From NCBI RefSeq assembly GCF_030348825.1, contig NZ_JAUCES010000005.1:3844001-3908000 (forward strand): DNA of 64,000 nt, written 5' to 3'. Of this stretch, positions 55,375 through 64,000 are shown piece by piece. The position numbers were made by a program, and so were the translations under genes. Below the pieces are notes generated by a model. It saw only the letters and a program-made list of their open reading frames with translations, was not told where the DNA came from and ran no database searches. The DNA is from Fictibacillus sp. b24 (lineage in GTDB: Bacteria > Bacillota > Bacilli > Bacillales > Fictibacillaceae). How positions within the stretch are numbered: the first letter of the stretch is position 1; each line of letters opens with the position of its first letter.

Positions 55375-58300
55375 TTAATCTTGAGAAACAAGTTCAGTTG
55401 GCAGATTTGCCTCTTCAGTGTTCTCTTCTTCAACTACTGGAGAGTTGATTCCGATGTTTCTGTAACGGTTCATACCTGTTCCAGCCGGGATCAGCTTACC
55501 AATAATAACGTTTTCCTTAAGTCCGAGAAGCTCGTCACGCTTACCTTTGATAGCAGCGTCAGTAAGAACTCGAGTTGTTTCCTGGAACGATGCAGCAGAC
55601 AAGAACGATTCTGTTTCAAGAGATGCTTTTGTAATACCAAGAAGCACCGGACGTCCTGTAGCAGGAGTTCCACCTTCAAGAAGTACATTACGGTTAACAT
55701 CCGTAAATGCATGGATGTCCATAAGTGCTCCTGGAAGTACTTGAGAATCACCAGAGTCGATGATACGCACTTTACGAAGCATTTGGCGAACCATTACTTC
55801 AACGTGCTTATCTCCGATTTCTACCCCTTGCATACGGTAAACTTTCTGTACCTCACGCAATAGGTATTCTTGTACGCCTTCAGCACCGCGTACTTTGATT
55901 AATTCCTTAGGATCAATTGAACCTTCCGTCAATACTTGACCGGCAGTTACCTTATCCCCTTCAACCGCCTTAATACGGGCACCGAAAGGAATTGTGTAAG
56001 ATCTAGATTCAATTTCACCTTGAACGACAACTTCACGCTTATCTTTATTGTCATTTACGCCAACAACCGTACCTTCAAGCTCTGAAATAACAGCCTGACC
56101 TTTCGGGTTACGCGCTTCAAACAATTCTTGGATACGCGGAAGACCTTGTGTGATATCGTCTCCTGCTACCCCACCTGTATGGAAGGTACGCATTGTAAGC
56201 TGTGTACCTGGCTCACCGATGGATTGAGCAGCGATAATTCCAACAGCTTCCCCAACTTCAACGTCGGATCCTGTTGCAAGGTTGCGTCCGTAACATTTCT
56301 TACAAACACCGTGACGAGTGTCACAAGTAAATACAGAACGGATCGTTACTGCTTTCACGCCTACTTCTTCAATATGAGCGGCCATGTCTTCAGTAATCAG
56401 CTGATTAACGTCTGCAAGAATTTCTTTTGTTTCTGGGTGATATACCTTTTTATATGCAGTACGACCAATCAAGCGCTCATGAAGCGGCTCGATCACTTCG
56501 TTGCCTTCTTTAATAGCAGCAACTTCTAAGCCACGGTCAGTTCCACAGTCATCTTCACGGACGATAACGTCTTGAGCAACATCAACCAAACGACGAGTAA
56601 GGTAACCAGAGTCAGCTGTTTTAAGGGCTGTATCGGCAAGACCTTTACGCGCTCCGTGAGTAGAGATAAAGTACTCGAGTACTGTTAGACCTTCACGGAA
56701 ACTTGATTTGATCGGTAACTCGATGATTTTACCAGCAGGGTTGGCCATCAGACCACGCATACCAGCTAGCTGCGTAAAGTTAGACGCGTTACCACGGGCA
56801 CCGGAGTCACTCATCATGAAGATTGGGTTTCGCTTATCAAGCGTACCCATCAATTTATTTTGGATTTCGTCTTTCGCCAAACTCCAAACATTAATTACAC
56901 GCTCATAGCGCTCTTCTTCCGTGATTAAACCACGTCTGAATTGCTTTGTAACGTTAACTACTTTTTCTTCCGCAACAGCAAGGATTTCTTGCTTTTCTGG
57001 TAATACAACGATATCGGATACACCGATCGTAATACCAGCGCGTGTAGAATATTTGAATCCTAAGTCTTTCATGCGATCTAGCATTTTAGACGTTTCAGTA
57101 ATCTTAAAGCGTTTGAACACTTCCGCGATAATCTTACCGAGGATTCCTTTCTTGAAAGGAACAATTTCTTCATGCTTCTGAATTTCTTCCTTCACATTAG
57201 ATGCCGGATCTAAGAAGTACTTTTCAGGTGTCTCCACTTGAAGGTTCGTCGTAGTCGGTTCGTTAATGTACGGGAATGACGGAGGCAGGATTTCGTTGAA
57301 TAACAACTTACCTACTGTAGTCATCAGAAGTTTAGATTGCTGTTCTTCCGTGAAAGTCTCTTTATTCAAGCTGGATACAGGCACGGCAATACGCGTATGC
57401 AAGTGTACATATCCATTTTCATAAGCGATGATCGCTTCATTGATGTCCTTAAATACAGACCCTTCACCAATAGCTCCTGCACGCTCAAGTGTTAAGTAAT
57501 AGTTACCTAATACCATATCCTGTGAAGGTGTTACTACCGGCTTACCATCTTTCGGGTTCAAGATGTTTTGGGCAGCAAGCATTAAGATACGAGCCTCTGC
57601 TTGAGCTTCAGCTGATAAAGGAACGTGGACCGCCATTTGGTCACCATCAAAGTCAGCGTTATATGCTGTACATACGAGTGGGTGAAGACGGATTGCACGG
57701 CCTTCAACAAGCGTTGGTTCGAATGCTTGGATACCAAGTCTGTGAAGTGTAGGTGCACGGTTAAGAAGTACTGGGTGCTCGCGAATAACTTCTTCTAAAA
57801 CATCCCAAACTTCAGGCTGAACGCGCTCTACTTTGCGTTTTGCACTCTTAATGTTGTGTGCAAGACCTTTTGATACTAATTCTTTCATAACAAACGGTTT
57901 AAACAGTTCCAGTGCCATCTCTTTAGGCAGACCACATTGGTACATCTTTAGGTTCGGACCTACAACGATAACCGAACGACCAGAGTAGTCAACACGTTTA
58001 CCTAGCAAGTTTTGACGGAAACGTCCTTGTTTCCCTTTCAGCATGTGTGAAAGTGACTTTAACGGACGATTTCCTGGCCCTGTAACCGGACGGCCACGGC
58101 GGCCATTATCGATTAATGCATCAACTGCTTCTTGAAGCATACGTTTTTCATTTTGAACGATAATGTTAGGAGCACCTAGGTCTAATAGACGCTTCAAACG
58201 GTTGTTACGGTTGATAACACGACGGTATAGGTCGTTAAGGTCAGATGTGGCAAAACGGCCGCCATCAAGCTGTACCATCGGACGCAATTCCGGTGGGATA

Positions 58301-58998
58301 ACCGGAAGTACTTCAAGAATCATCCAATCAGCATGATTGCCAGAATGACGGAATGCTTCTAGTACTTCTAAACGCTTAATCGCACGTGTACGGCGTTGGC
58401 CTTGTGCAGTTTTAAGCTCTTCTTTCAACATCTCAACTTCTTTTTCAGCATCGATGTCTTCTAAAAGACGCTTGATCGCTTCTGCACCCATTTGTGCAGT
58501 GAAACCTTTTCCATACTTTTCACGGTATGTGCGGTATTCCTTTTCTGAAAGCAGTTGTTTCTTCTCAAGAGGAGTATCCCCTGTTTCAGTAACAACGTAT
58601 GAAGCAAAGTAGATTACTTCTTCTAATGCTCTTGGAGACATATCCAAAACAAGACCCATACGGCTTGGGATTCCCTTGAAGTACCAAATGTGTGATACAG
58701 GAGCAGCAAGCTCGATGTGACCCATACGGTCACGTCGAACTTTAGCTCTTGTTACTTCAACACCACAACGGTCACAAACCACACCTTTATAACGGACGCG
58801 CTTATACTTTCCGCAATGACATTCCCAGTCTTTTGTAGGACCGAAAATTCTTTCACAGAACAAGCCGTCTTTTTCAGGCTTAAGTGTACGGTAGTTGATT
58901 GTTTCAGGTTTCTTTACTTCCCCTCTTGACCACGACCGGATTTTGTCCGGTGAAGCAAGACCAATTTTCATATATTCAAAATTATTTACGTCTATCAA
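55375..58998 (-). CDS. rpoC: RNA polymerase beta' subunit
   Basis: 1207 residues. N-terminal zinc-binding domain ([19 protein letters not shown] near 60-78), active-site [12 protein letters not shown] (about 448-459, three catalytic Asp), trigger loop region [15 protein letters not shown], second zinc cluster [13 protein letters not shown]. Starts [21 protein letters not shown]. 29 nt after rpoB. Confidence 0.99.
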   Translation of the reverse strand: MIDVNNFEYMKIGLASPDKIRSWSRGEVKKPETINYRTLKPEKDGLFCERIFGPTKDWECHCGKYKRVRYKGVVCDRCGVEVTRAKVRRDRMGHIELAAPVSHIWYFKGIPSRMGLVLDMSPRALEEVIYFASYVVTETGDTPLEKKQLLSEKEYRTYREKYGKGFTAQMGAEAIKRLLEDIDAEKEVEMLKEELKTAQGQRRTRAIKRLEVLEAFRHSGNHADWMILEVLPVIPPELRPMVQLDGGRFATSDLNDLYRRVINRNNRLKRLLDLGAPNIIVQNEKRMLQEAVDALIDNGRRGRPVTGPGNRPLKSLSHMLKGKQGRFRQNLLGKRVDYSGRSVIVVGPNLKMYQCGLPKEMALELFKPFVMKELVSKGLAHNIKSAKRKVERVQPEVWDVLEEVIREHPVLLNRAPTLHRLGIQAFEPTLVEGRAIRLHPLVCTAYNADFDGDQMAVHVPLSAEAQAEARILMLAAQNILNPKDGKPVVTPSQDMVLGNYYLTLERAGAIGEGSVFKDINEAIIAYENGYVHLHTRIAVPVSSLNKETFTEEQQSKLLMTTVGKLLFNEILPPSFPYINEPTTTNLQVETPEKYFLDPASNVKEEIQKHEEIVPFKKGILGKIIAEVFKRFKITETSKMLDRMKDLGFKYSTRAGITIGVSDIVVLPEKQEILAVAEEKVVNVTKQFRRGLITEEERYERVINVWSLAKDEIQNKLMGTLDKRNPIFMMSDSGARGNASNFTQLAGMRGLMANPAGKIIELPIKSSFREGLTVLEYFISTHGARKGLADTALKTADSGYLTRRLVDVAQDVIVREDDCGTDRGLEVAAIKEGNEVIEPLHERLIGRTAYKKVYHPETKEILADVNQLITEDMAAHIEEVGVKAVTIRSVFTCDTRHGVCKKCYGRNLATGSDVEVGEAVGIIAAQSIGEPGTQLTMRTFHTGGVAGDDITQGLPRIQELFEARNPKGQAVISELEGTVVGVNDNKDKREVVVQGEIESRSYTIPFGARIKAVEGDKVTAGQVLTEGSIDPKELIKVRGAEGVQEYLLREVQKVYRMQGVEIGDKHVEVMVRQMLRKVRIIDSGDSQVLPGALMDIHAFTDVNRNVLLEGGTPATGRPVLLGITKASLETESFLSAASFQETTRVLTDAAIKGKRDELLGLKENVIIGKLIPAGTGMNRYRNIGINSPVVEEENTEEANLPTELVSQD

Positions 58999-59027
58999 GG
59001 AGCGTACCTCCCTTTTGATATCCTGTT

Positions 59028-62000
59028 TTAGTCATTCGAAGTGTAAGACTCAAGATTTAGATTTAATTTCTCGCTTGCCTGATCGTCTTCATCATCAAGC
59101 TCTCTCATTTCAATTTCCTTGTCATCTCCTGAACAGATCTTAACGTCCATTCCAAGAGATTGAAGTTCTTTGATCAATACTTTAAATGATTCTGGAACAC
59201 CTGGTTCAGGAACGTTTTCACCTTTAACGATGGCTTCATACGTTTTCACACGGCCGACAACATCATCGGATTTAACCGTAAGAATTTCCTGTAGTGTGTA
59301 TGCCGCGCCATATGCTTCAAGCGCCCATACTTCCATCTCACCGAAACGCTGACCTCCAAATTGTGCTTTACCACCAAGAGGTTGCTGTGTAACAAGTGAG
59401 TAAGGTCCAGTTGAACGAGCATGCAGCTTATCGTCAACCATGTGAGCCAGTTTGATCATATACATGACCCCAACTGATACACGGTTATCAAATGCAGCAC
59501 CTGTACGTCCATCATAAAGTACCGTTTTACCATCGCGAGCCATTCCAGCTTCTTCGATCGTAGACCAAACATCTTCCTCACGCGCTCCATCGAATACCGG
59601 TGTAGCAACATGAATGCCTAGCTGACGTGCAGCCATTCCAAGGTGAAGCTCCAATACCTGACCGATATTCATACGGGAAGGTACCCCTAGCGGGTTTAAC
59701 ATGATGTCAACTGGCGTTCCATCTGGAAGATAAGGCATATCTTCTTCAGGCATAATTTTAGAAATTACACCTTTGTTTCCGTGACGCCCGGCCATTTTAT
59801 CTCCTTCGTGAATCTTACGTTTTTGCACGATATATGCACGAACGAGCTGATTCACACCCGGAGGAAGTTCATCGCCATCTTCACGGTTGAACACTTTAAC
59901 GTCAAGGATGATTCCATCTCCACCATGAGGTACACGCAATGAAGTATCGCGGACTTCACGAGCTTTTTCACCAAAGATCGCATGTAATAAACGCTCTTCA
60001 GCTGTTAGTTCCGTTACACCCTTAGGCGTTACTTTACCAACTAAGATATCTCCATCTTTAACTTCCGCACCAACACGGATGATTCCGCGTTCGTCCAGGT
60101 TACGCAATGCATCTTCTCCGACATTAGGAATATCACGAGTGATTTCTTCTGGTCCGAGTTTCGTATCACGTGCTTCTGACTCATATTCTTCAATATGGAT
60201 CGAAGTGTATACATCATCTTTTACGAGACGTTCGCTCATAATGACAGCATCCTCGTAGTTGTAACCTTCCCAAGTCATGAAGGCAACAAGAACGTTACGA
60301 CCTAAAGCAAGTTCACCGAGTTCCATTGAAGGTCCATCCGCTAAGATTTCCCCTTTCGTTACTCGGTCACCCGTGCTTACGATCGGACGCTGGTTATAGC
60401 ACGTTCCTTGGTTGGAACGAATAAACTTAAGCATGTTGTAAGTGTCAAGGTCGCCTGAAACTTCCTTGCCATCTACTTCTTTAATGCGGCGCACTTGAAC
60501 TTGTTTTGCTGTAACACGTTCAACGATTCCTTCGTGCTTACAGATTACTGCAGCTCCGGAGTCTTTTGCAGATACGTGCTCCATTCCTGTACCAACGATC
60601 GGTGATTCAGGAACAAGCAAAGGTACAGCCTGACGTTGCATGTTCGCTCCCATTAGGGCACGGTTGGAGTCATCATTTTCCAAGAACGGAATACAAGCTG
60701 TCGCAGCAGATACAACCTGTTTCGGCGATACATCCATATAGTCGATGCGTTCGCGTTTTACAACAGTGTTGTCACCACGGAAACGTGCGATTACGTCTTC
60801 GTTCATGAACTCTCCGTTTTCACCTAAAATGGAGTTCGCTTGTGCAACTACGTATAAATCTTCTTCATCAGCAGTCAGGTAATCGATACGGCTCGTCACA
60901 CGACCTGTTTCAGGATCGACCCGACGGTATGGTGTTTCGATGAATCCGTATTGGTTCACTTTCGCATAAGAAGAAAGTGAGTTGATCAACCCGATGTTCG
61001 GACCCTCTGGCGTCTCAATCGGACACATACGGCCGTAGTGAGAGTAGTGAACGTCACGAACTTCAAAGCCTGCACGTTCACGTGTAAGACCACCTGGTCC
61101 TAGTGCAGATAGACGACGTTTATGCGTCAATTCTGCTAACGGGTTCGTTTGATCCATGAACTGTGAAAGCTGTGAGCTGCCGAAGAACTCTTTAATAGAG
61201 GCAATAACAGGACGGATATTGATTAGCGCCTGTGGTGTGATCGCATTTGTGTCTTGAATAGACATACGCTCACGGACAACACGCTCCATTCTGGAAAGTC
61301 CGATTCTGAATTGGTTTTGAAGAAGTTCACCAACAGAACGTAAACGACGGTTTCCAAGATGGTCAATATCATCTGTAGTTCCTACTTGATGCAATAGGTT
61401 GAAGAAGTAGTTAATAGAAGCAATAATGTCTGAAACCGTAATGTTTTTAATTTCTTTGTCAACAAGACCGTTTCCGATAACATTAATGATTCTTTCGCCT
61501 TCTTGATCGTCAGGCGCATAGATTTTAATAGATTGAAGAGCGATATCTTGATCTTCTGCCACTCCTCCTGCTGGTGTTACGGTTTTGAAACCTACACCAC
61601 TTTCAAGAGCAGGGATAATCTTATCCAGCGTTCTGCGGTCAAGCAACGTACCTTCTTCAGCAATCACTTCACCAGTTTCAGCATCAACAAGTGTTTCAGC
61701 TAACTTCTGGTTGAATAGACGATTCTTTATATGAAGCTTTTTATTGATTTTGTAGCGTCCAACGTTAGCCAAGTCATAGCGTTTCGGATCAAAGAACCTA
61801 GAATCTAATAAACTTTTGGCATTATCTACTGTTGGAGGCTCTCCCGGACGAAGACGCTCATAGATTTCGAGAAGGGCTTTTTCCGTTCCTTCTGTATTAT
61901 CTTTATCCAGCGTATTGCGAAGATACTCGTCTTCTCCAAGCAAATCAATGATTTCTTGATCAGACCCAAACCCTAAAGCACGAAGCAATACGGTAATAGG

Positions 62001-62570
62001 GATTTTTCTTGTGCGGTCGATACGCACATAAACTACGTCCTTAGCATCTGTTTCGAACTCCAGCCAAGCACCGCGGTTTGGAATGACAGTAGCGGTAAAA
62101 CCTTTTTTACCGTTTTTGTCGATTTTCTCACTATAGTAAACACTTGGTGAACGAACGAGCTGTGATACAATTACACGCTCTGCCCCGTTGATCACAAAGG
62201 TTCCCGTATCTGTCATTAACGGGAAATCTCCCATAAATACTTCCTGCTCTTTTACTTCGCCCGTCTCTTTATTGATCAGACGCACTTTCACACGAAGCGG
62301 AGCAGCGTAAGTAACATCGCGCTCTTTTGATTCATCTACAGGATACTTCGGCTCACCTAAGTTATAATCAATAAACTCTAAAACGAGGTTCCCTGTAAAA
62401 TCTTCAATCGGCGAAATGTCTCGGAACATTTCACGTAACCCCTCATCAAGAAACCATTGATAGGAAGCGGTTTGAATTTCAATTAAGTTTGGTAATTCAA
62501 GCACTTCGCTAATCCTTGCATAACTTCTTCGTTGGCGGTGGCGTCCAAACTGAACTAGTTGACCTGTCAA
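59028..62570 (-). CDS. rpoB: RNA polymerase beta subunit
   Basis: About 1180 residues. TTG start ([20 protein letters not shown]) chosen because GAGGGG is eight bases upstream, as for the B. subtilis gene; a GTG three codons earlier overlaps the SD. The rifampicin cluster [20 protein letters not shown]...[10 protein letters not shown] is wild type. The C-terminus is an acidic tail ([16 protein letters not shown]), shorter than that of B. subtilis. Confidence 0.98.
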   Translation of the reverse strand: MTGQLVQFGRHRQRRSYARISEVLELPNLIEIQTASYQWFLDEGLREMFRDISPIEDFTGNLVLEFIDYNLGEPKYPVDESKERDVTYAAPLRVKVRLINKETGEVKEQEVFMGDFPLMTDTGTFVINGAERVIVSQLVRSPSVYYSEKIDKNGKKGFTATVIPNRGAWLEFETDAKDVVYVRIDRTRKIPITVLLRALGFGSDQEIIDLLGEDEYLRNTLDKDNTEGTEKALLEIYERLRPGEPPTVDNAKSLLDSRFFDPKRYDLANVGRYKINKKLHIKNRLFNQKLAETLVDAETGEVIAEEGTLLDRRTLDKIIPALESGVGFKTVTPAGGVAEDQDIALQSIKIYAPDDQEGERIINVIGNGLVDKEIKNITVSDIIASINYFFNLLHQVGTTDDIDHLGNRRLRSVGELLQNQFRIGLSRMERVVRERMSIQDTNAITPQALINIRPVIASIKEFFGSSQLSQFMDQTNPLAELTHKRRLSALGPGGLTRERAGFEVRDVHYSHYGRMCPIETPEGPNIGLINSLSSYAKVNQYGFIETPYRRVDPETGRVTSRIDYLTADEEDLYVVAQANSILGENGEFMNEDVIARFRGDNTVVKRERIDYMDVSPKQVVSAATACIPFLENDDSNRALMGANMQRQAVPLLVPESPIVGTGMEHVSAKDSGAAVICKHEGIVERVTAKQVQVRRIKEVDGKEVSGDLDTYNMLKFIRSNQGTCYNQRPIVSTGDRVTKGEILADGPSMELGELALGRNVLVAFMTWEGYNYEDAVIMSERLVKDDVYTSIHIEEYESEARDTKLGPEEITRDIPNVGEDALRNLDERGIIRVGAEVKDGDILVGKVTPKGVTELTAEERLLHAIFGEKAREVRDTSLRVPHGGDGIILDVKVFNREDGDELPPGVNQLVRAYIVQKRKIHEGDKMAGRHGNKGVISKIMPEEDMPYLPDGTPVDIMLNPLGVPSRMNIGQVLELHLGMAARQLGIHVATPVFDGAREEDVWSTIEEAGMARDGKTVLYDGRTGAAFDNRVSVGVMYMIKLAHMVDDKLHARSTGPYSLVTQQPLGGKAQFGGQRFGEMEVWALEAYGAAYTLQEILTVKSDDVVGRVKTYEAIVKGENVPEPGVPESFKVLIKELQSLGMDVKICSGDDKEIEMRELDDEDDQASEKLNLNLESYTSND

Positions 62571-62757
62571 CTGCTTCACCCCTCAAATCCAGCGTTTTTT
62601 TCGTGTATCTTATTTCTATCTAACATTCTAGTAAGAAGGTTAGAAAACAAAAAGAAAAAGGGTTTCATATTTTTAAAACCGCAGTTTTCCTATTTTGATA
62701 AAAGCTATTATATAATTTTGTCCAACTTTTTTGCATTCTATACGTCTAAACATGAGT
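62571..62757. other. rpoB upstream region
   Basis: Non-coding leader and promoter region. A TATAAT on the minus strand (62707-62712) is the best -10, but no clear -35 is seen. No RNA element recognised. Confidence 0.4.
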
Positions 62758-62785
62758 AAAAAACGTTGATTTATCAACGTTTTTT
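62758..62785 (-). terminator. terminator after the ybxB-like gene
   Basis: Perfect 13-bp stem AAAAAACGTTGAT/ATCAACGTTTTTT with a 2-nt nominal loop; symmetrical, so it may act both ways. Confidence 0.88.
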
Positions 62786-62861
62786 CGCTTACCACGAAAA
62801 ATAAGCAGCAAAATGCGAATCCATTGGCATTTTATAATACTAACATACGGAATTTATCAAG

Positions 62862-63464
62862 TCAAACTTTTATTGCGCGTAAAATATAGTAGCCTTTTTT
62901 CTTCGCAACCGTTTCAACTTGGCCGAATAATTGTTCCATTTTATCCATAGCAGATGGTGCACCTTGTTTCTTTTGAATAACGACCCATAACTCGCCACCA
63001 ACGCTAAGTTTATGGTACGCTTCTTCAAAAATTTGATGAACGACTGCCTTGCCTGCACGAATCGGCGGATTTGTGATAACAGCAGCGAACTCTTTATCTT
63101 CCACTTCAGCAAATAAGTAACTTTTATAGATCTTAACGTTATCGATCTTATTCTTACCTGCGTTCAGCTTAGCAAGTTCAATTGCTCTTTCATTGATATC
63201 CACCATTTGAACAACACGATCTTTTTCCGCTCTAGCAAGCGAAAGTCCGATCGGTCCGTATCCGCATCCTACATCTATATAATCACCAGGTGCTTCTGGA
63301 GGTACAAAGGACTCTATTAAAACACGGCTGCCAAAATCTACTTCTTTCTTTGAAAAGACACCAGCATCCGTGGTAAAGCGAAACTTTTCGCCGTTTAATA
63401 AAAAATCCCACGTCTCTCTTTTGCTTTCTGTACCGGGTGTTTCAGAATAATAATGGTTTTTCAT
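62862..63464 (-). CDS. class I SAM-dependent RNA methyltransferase (RsmC/YbxB-like)
   Basis: 200 residues with SAM-binding DVGCGYGPIGLSLAR (about 58-72), MVDINERAIELAK and the catalytic-type NPPIRAGK (about 131-138), as in RsmC 16S G1207 N2-methyltransferases. Start follows a GGAG. Between rplL and rpoB, the B. subtilis position of ybxB. Substrate G1207 is inferred from homology. Confidence 0.88.
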   Translation of the reverse strand: MKNHYYSETPGTESKRETWDFLLNGEKFRFTTDAGVFSKKEVDFGSRVLIESFVPPEAPGDYIDVGCGYGPIGLSLARAEKDRVVQMVDINERAIELAKLNAGKNKIDNVKIYKSYLFAEVEDKEFAAVITNPPIRAGKAVVHQIFEEAYHKLSVGGELWVVIQKKQGAPSAMDKMEQLFGQVETVAKKKGYYILRAIKV

Positions 63465-63552
63465 CGTTTTAAAACTCTCCTTACCTTCTGATAAAGACAG
63501 TATTCCCGTTCCGAAATTCTTTAACGGTCTATCTACAAAGAAGCTTGTGTAA

Positions 63553-63684
63553 GTAGTTGCTTTCCACTCCAGGTTGCTCGCTTTCCACGGGGCGTCCGAT
63601 TAGCCTCCTGCCGCTTTGCGCCATTAGGAGTCTCCACCTGACCACTCGTCCCGTAGGAGTCTCGCACCTTGCATTCCAATCAAC
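63553..63684. repeat. dispersed palindromic repeat, copy 4
   Basis: Most diverged copy, still with GTAGTTG...CAATCAAC ends and the CTCGCTTTCC / GGAGTCTCGCACC arms. It is closest to copy 2 in the centre (CGCTTTGCG). Lies between rplL and the methyltransferase gene. Confidence 0.8.
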
Positions 63685-63752
63685 TTGCAAAAGACGAGAA
63701 TAGCAACACCCTTCTAGAAGGAATTCTTCTAAAAAGATTAAGCGAAACAAAC

Positions 63753-63780
63753 AAAAAGGTCCGCCATCGGGCGAACCTTT
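63753..63780 (-). terminator. rplL terminator
   Basis: AAAGGT-CGCC/GGCG-ACCTTT stem (one mismatch) with T-run on the minus strand, directly after rplL. Confidence 0.88.
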
Positions 63781-63789
63781 TCTTTTGAA

Positions 63790-64000
63790 TTACTTAACTT
63801 CAACAGAAGCTCCAACTTCTTCAAGCTTAGCTTTGATTTCTTCAGCTTCTTCTTTAGATACGCCTTCTTTAACTGGCTTAGGAGCACCGTCAACAAGTTC
63901 TTTCGCTTCTTTAAGTCCAAGACCTGTAAGTTCACGAACAACTTTGATTACTTTAATTTTTGAAGCTCCACCGCTTGCAAGAATTACGTCGAATTCAGTT
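63790..64000 (-). CDS. rplL: 50S ribosomal protein L7/L12, C-terminal part
   Basis: Last 69 codons; the rest lies beyond 64000. The segment [19 protein letters not shown] to [10 protein letters not shown] is the L7/L12 C-terminal domain that contacts EF-Tu and EF-G. The N-terminal dimerisation domain is outside. Terminator immediately downstream. Confidence 0.97.
   Translation of the reverse strand, partial: TEFDVILASGGASKIKVIKVVRELTGLGLKEAKELVDGAPKPVKEGVSKEEAEEIKAKLEEVGASVEVK

Noticed and set aside
63529-63750. 73-residue frame near rplL
   Set aside because: Generated by repeat copy 4.

Overview
The window reads as core chromosome of a spore-forming Bacillaceae (Firmicutes). The evidence is the gene order rpoB-rpoC-rplGB-rpsL-rpsG-fusA-tuf, then the S10/spc/alpha ribosomal cluster, ecfA1A2T-truA-rplM-rpsI, cwlD-salA-gerD-kbaA-pdaB, an rRNA operon, rocF, sigW-rsiW and cdaA-cdaR-glmM-glmS. 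This is nearly the Bacillus subtilis origin-proximal order, shown here mostly on the minus strand. Sporulation and germination genes (pdaB, gerD, kbaA, cwlD, a Spo0E-like phosphatase, a YjcZ-like small protein) agree with this. A Fictibacillus-like genus is an impression only; I could not test it.

Layout on the + coordinate. 1-2000: 3' part of a class A penicillin-binding protein. 2031-9300: accessory region with a YfhP-like membrane protein, a DinB-like protein, a tiny Gly/Tyr-rich membrane protein, an unusual lipoprotein plus two OppB/OppC-type permeases, a stress-type flavin-fold protein, an overlapping MerR/SRPBCC pair, a DUF962 protein and an unrecognised 252-residue protein. 9429-15187: glmS with its self-cleaving ribozyme leader, then glmM-cdaR-cdaA, joining cell-wall precursor synthesis and c-di-AMP signalling. 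15549-16860: rsiW-sigW with an exact sigma-W autoregulatory promoter. 17009-18236: Spo0E-like gene and arginase. 18488-24591: one minus-strand rrn operon, 16S-23S-5S followed by eight tRNAs, driven by tandem promoters. 24610-29804: sporulation/germination genes. 30057-34301: rpsI, rplM, truA and the ECF vitamin transporter module. 34825-62570: the large translation/transcription supercluster. 62862-64000: an rRNA methyltransferase and the 3' end of rplL.

Most of the window is strongly conserved housekeeping DNA, and I see no convincing new defence or biosynthetic system. The least explained material is intergenic. There are four copies of a ~132-nt palindromic dispersed repeat, one inside the probable 5' leader of the c-di-AMP operon. 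There are also several short tandem arrays with a 20-21-nt period, extra hairpins between the glmS ribozyme and the glmS start, a structured S10 leader, and an rsiW frame that runs through a terminator. The lipoprotein-permease operon without ATPase or solute-binding protein is the most unusual gene set.

Start codons were moved from the longest possible frame where a Shine-Dalgarno sequence and family length favour an internal start; each case is stated.
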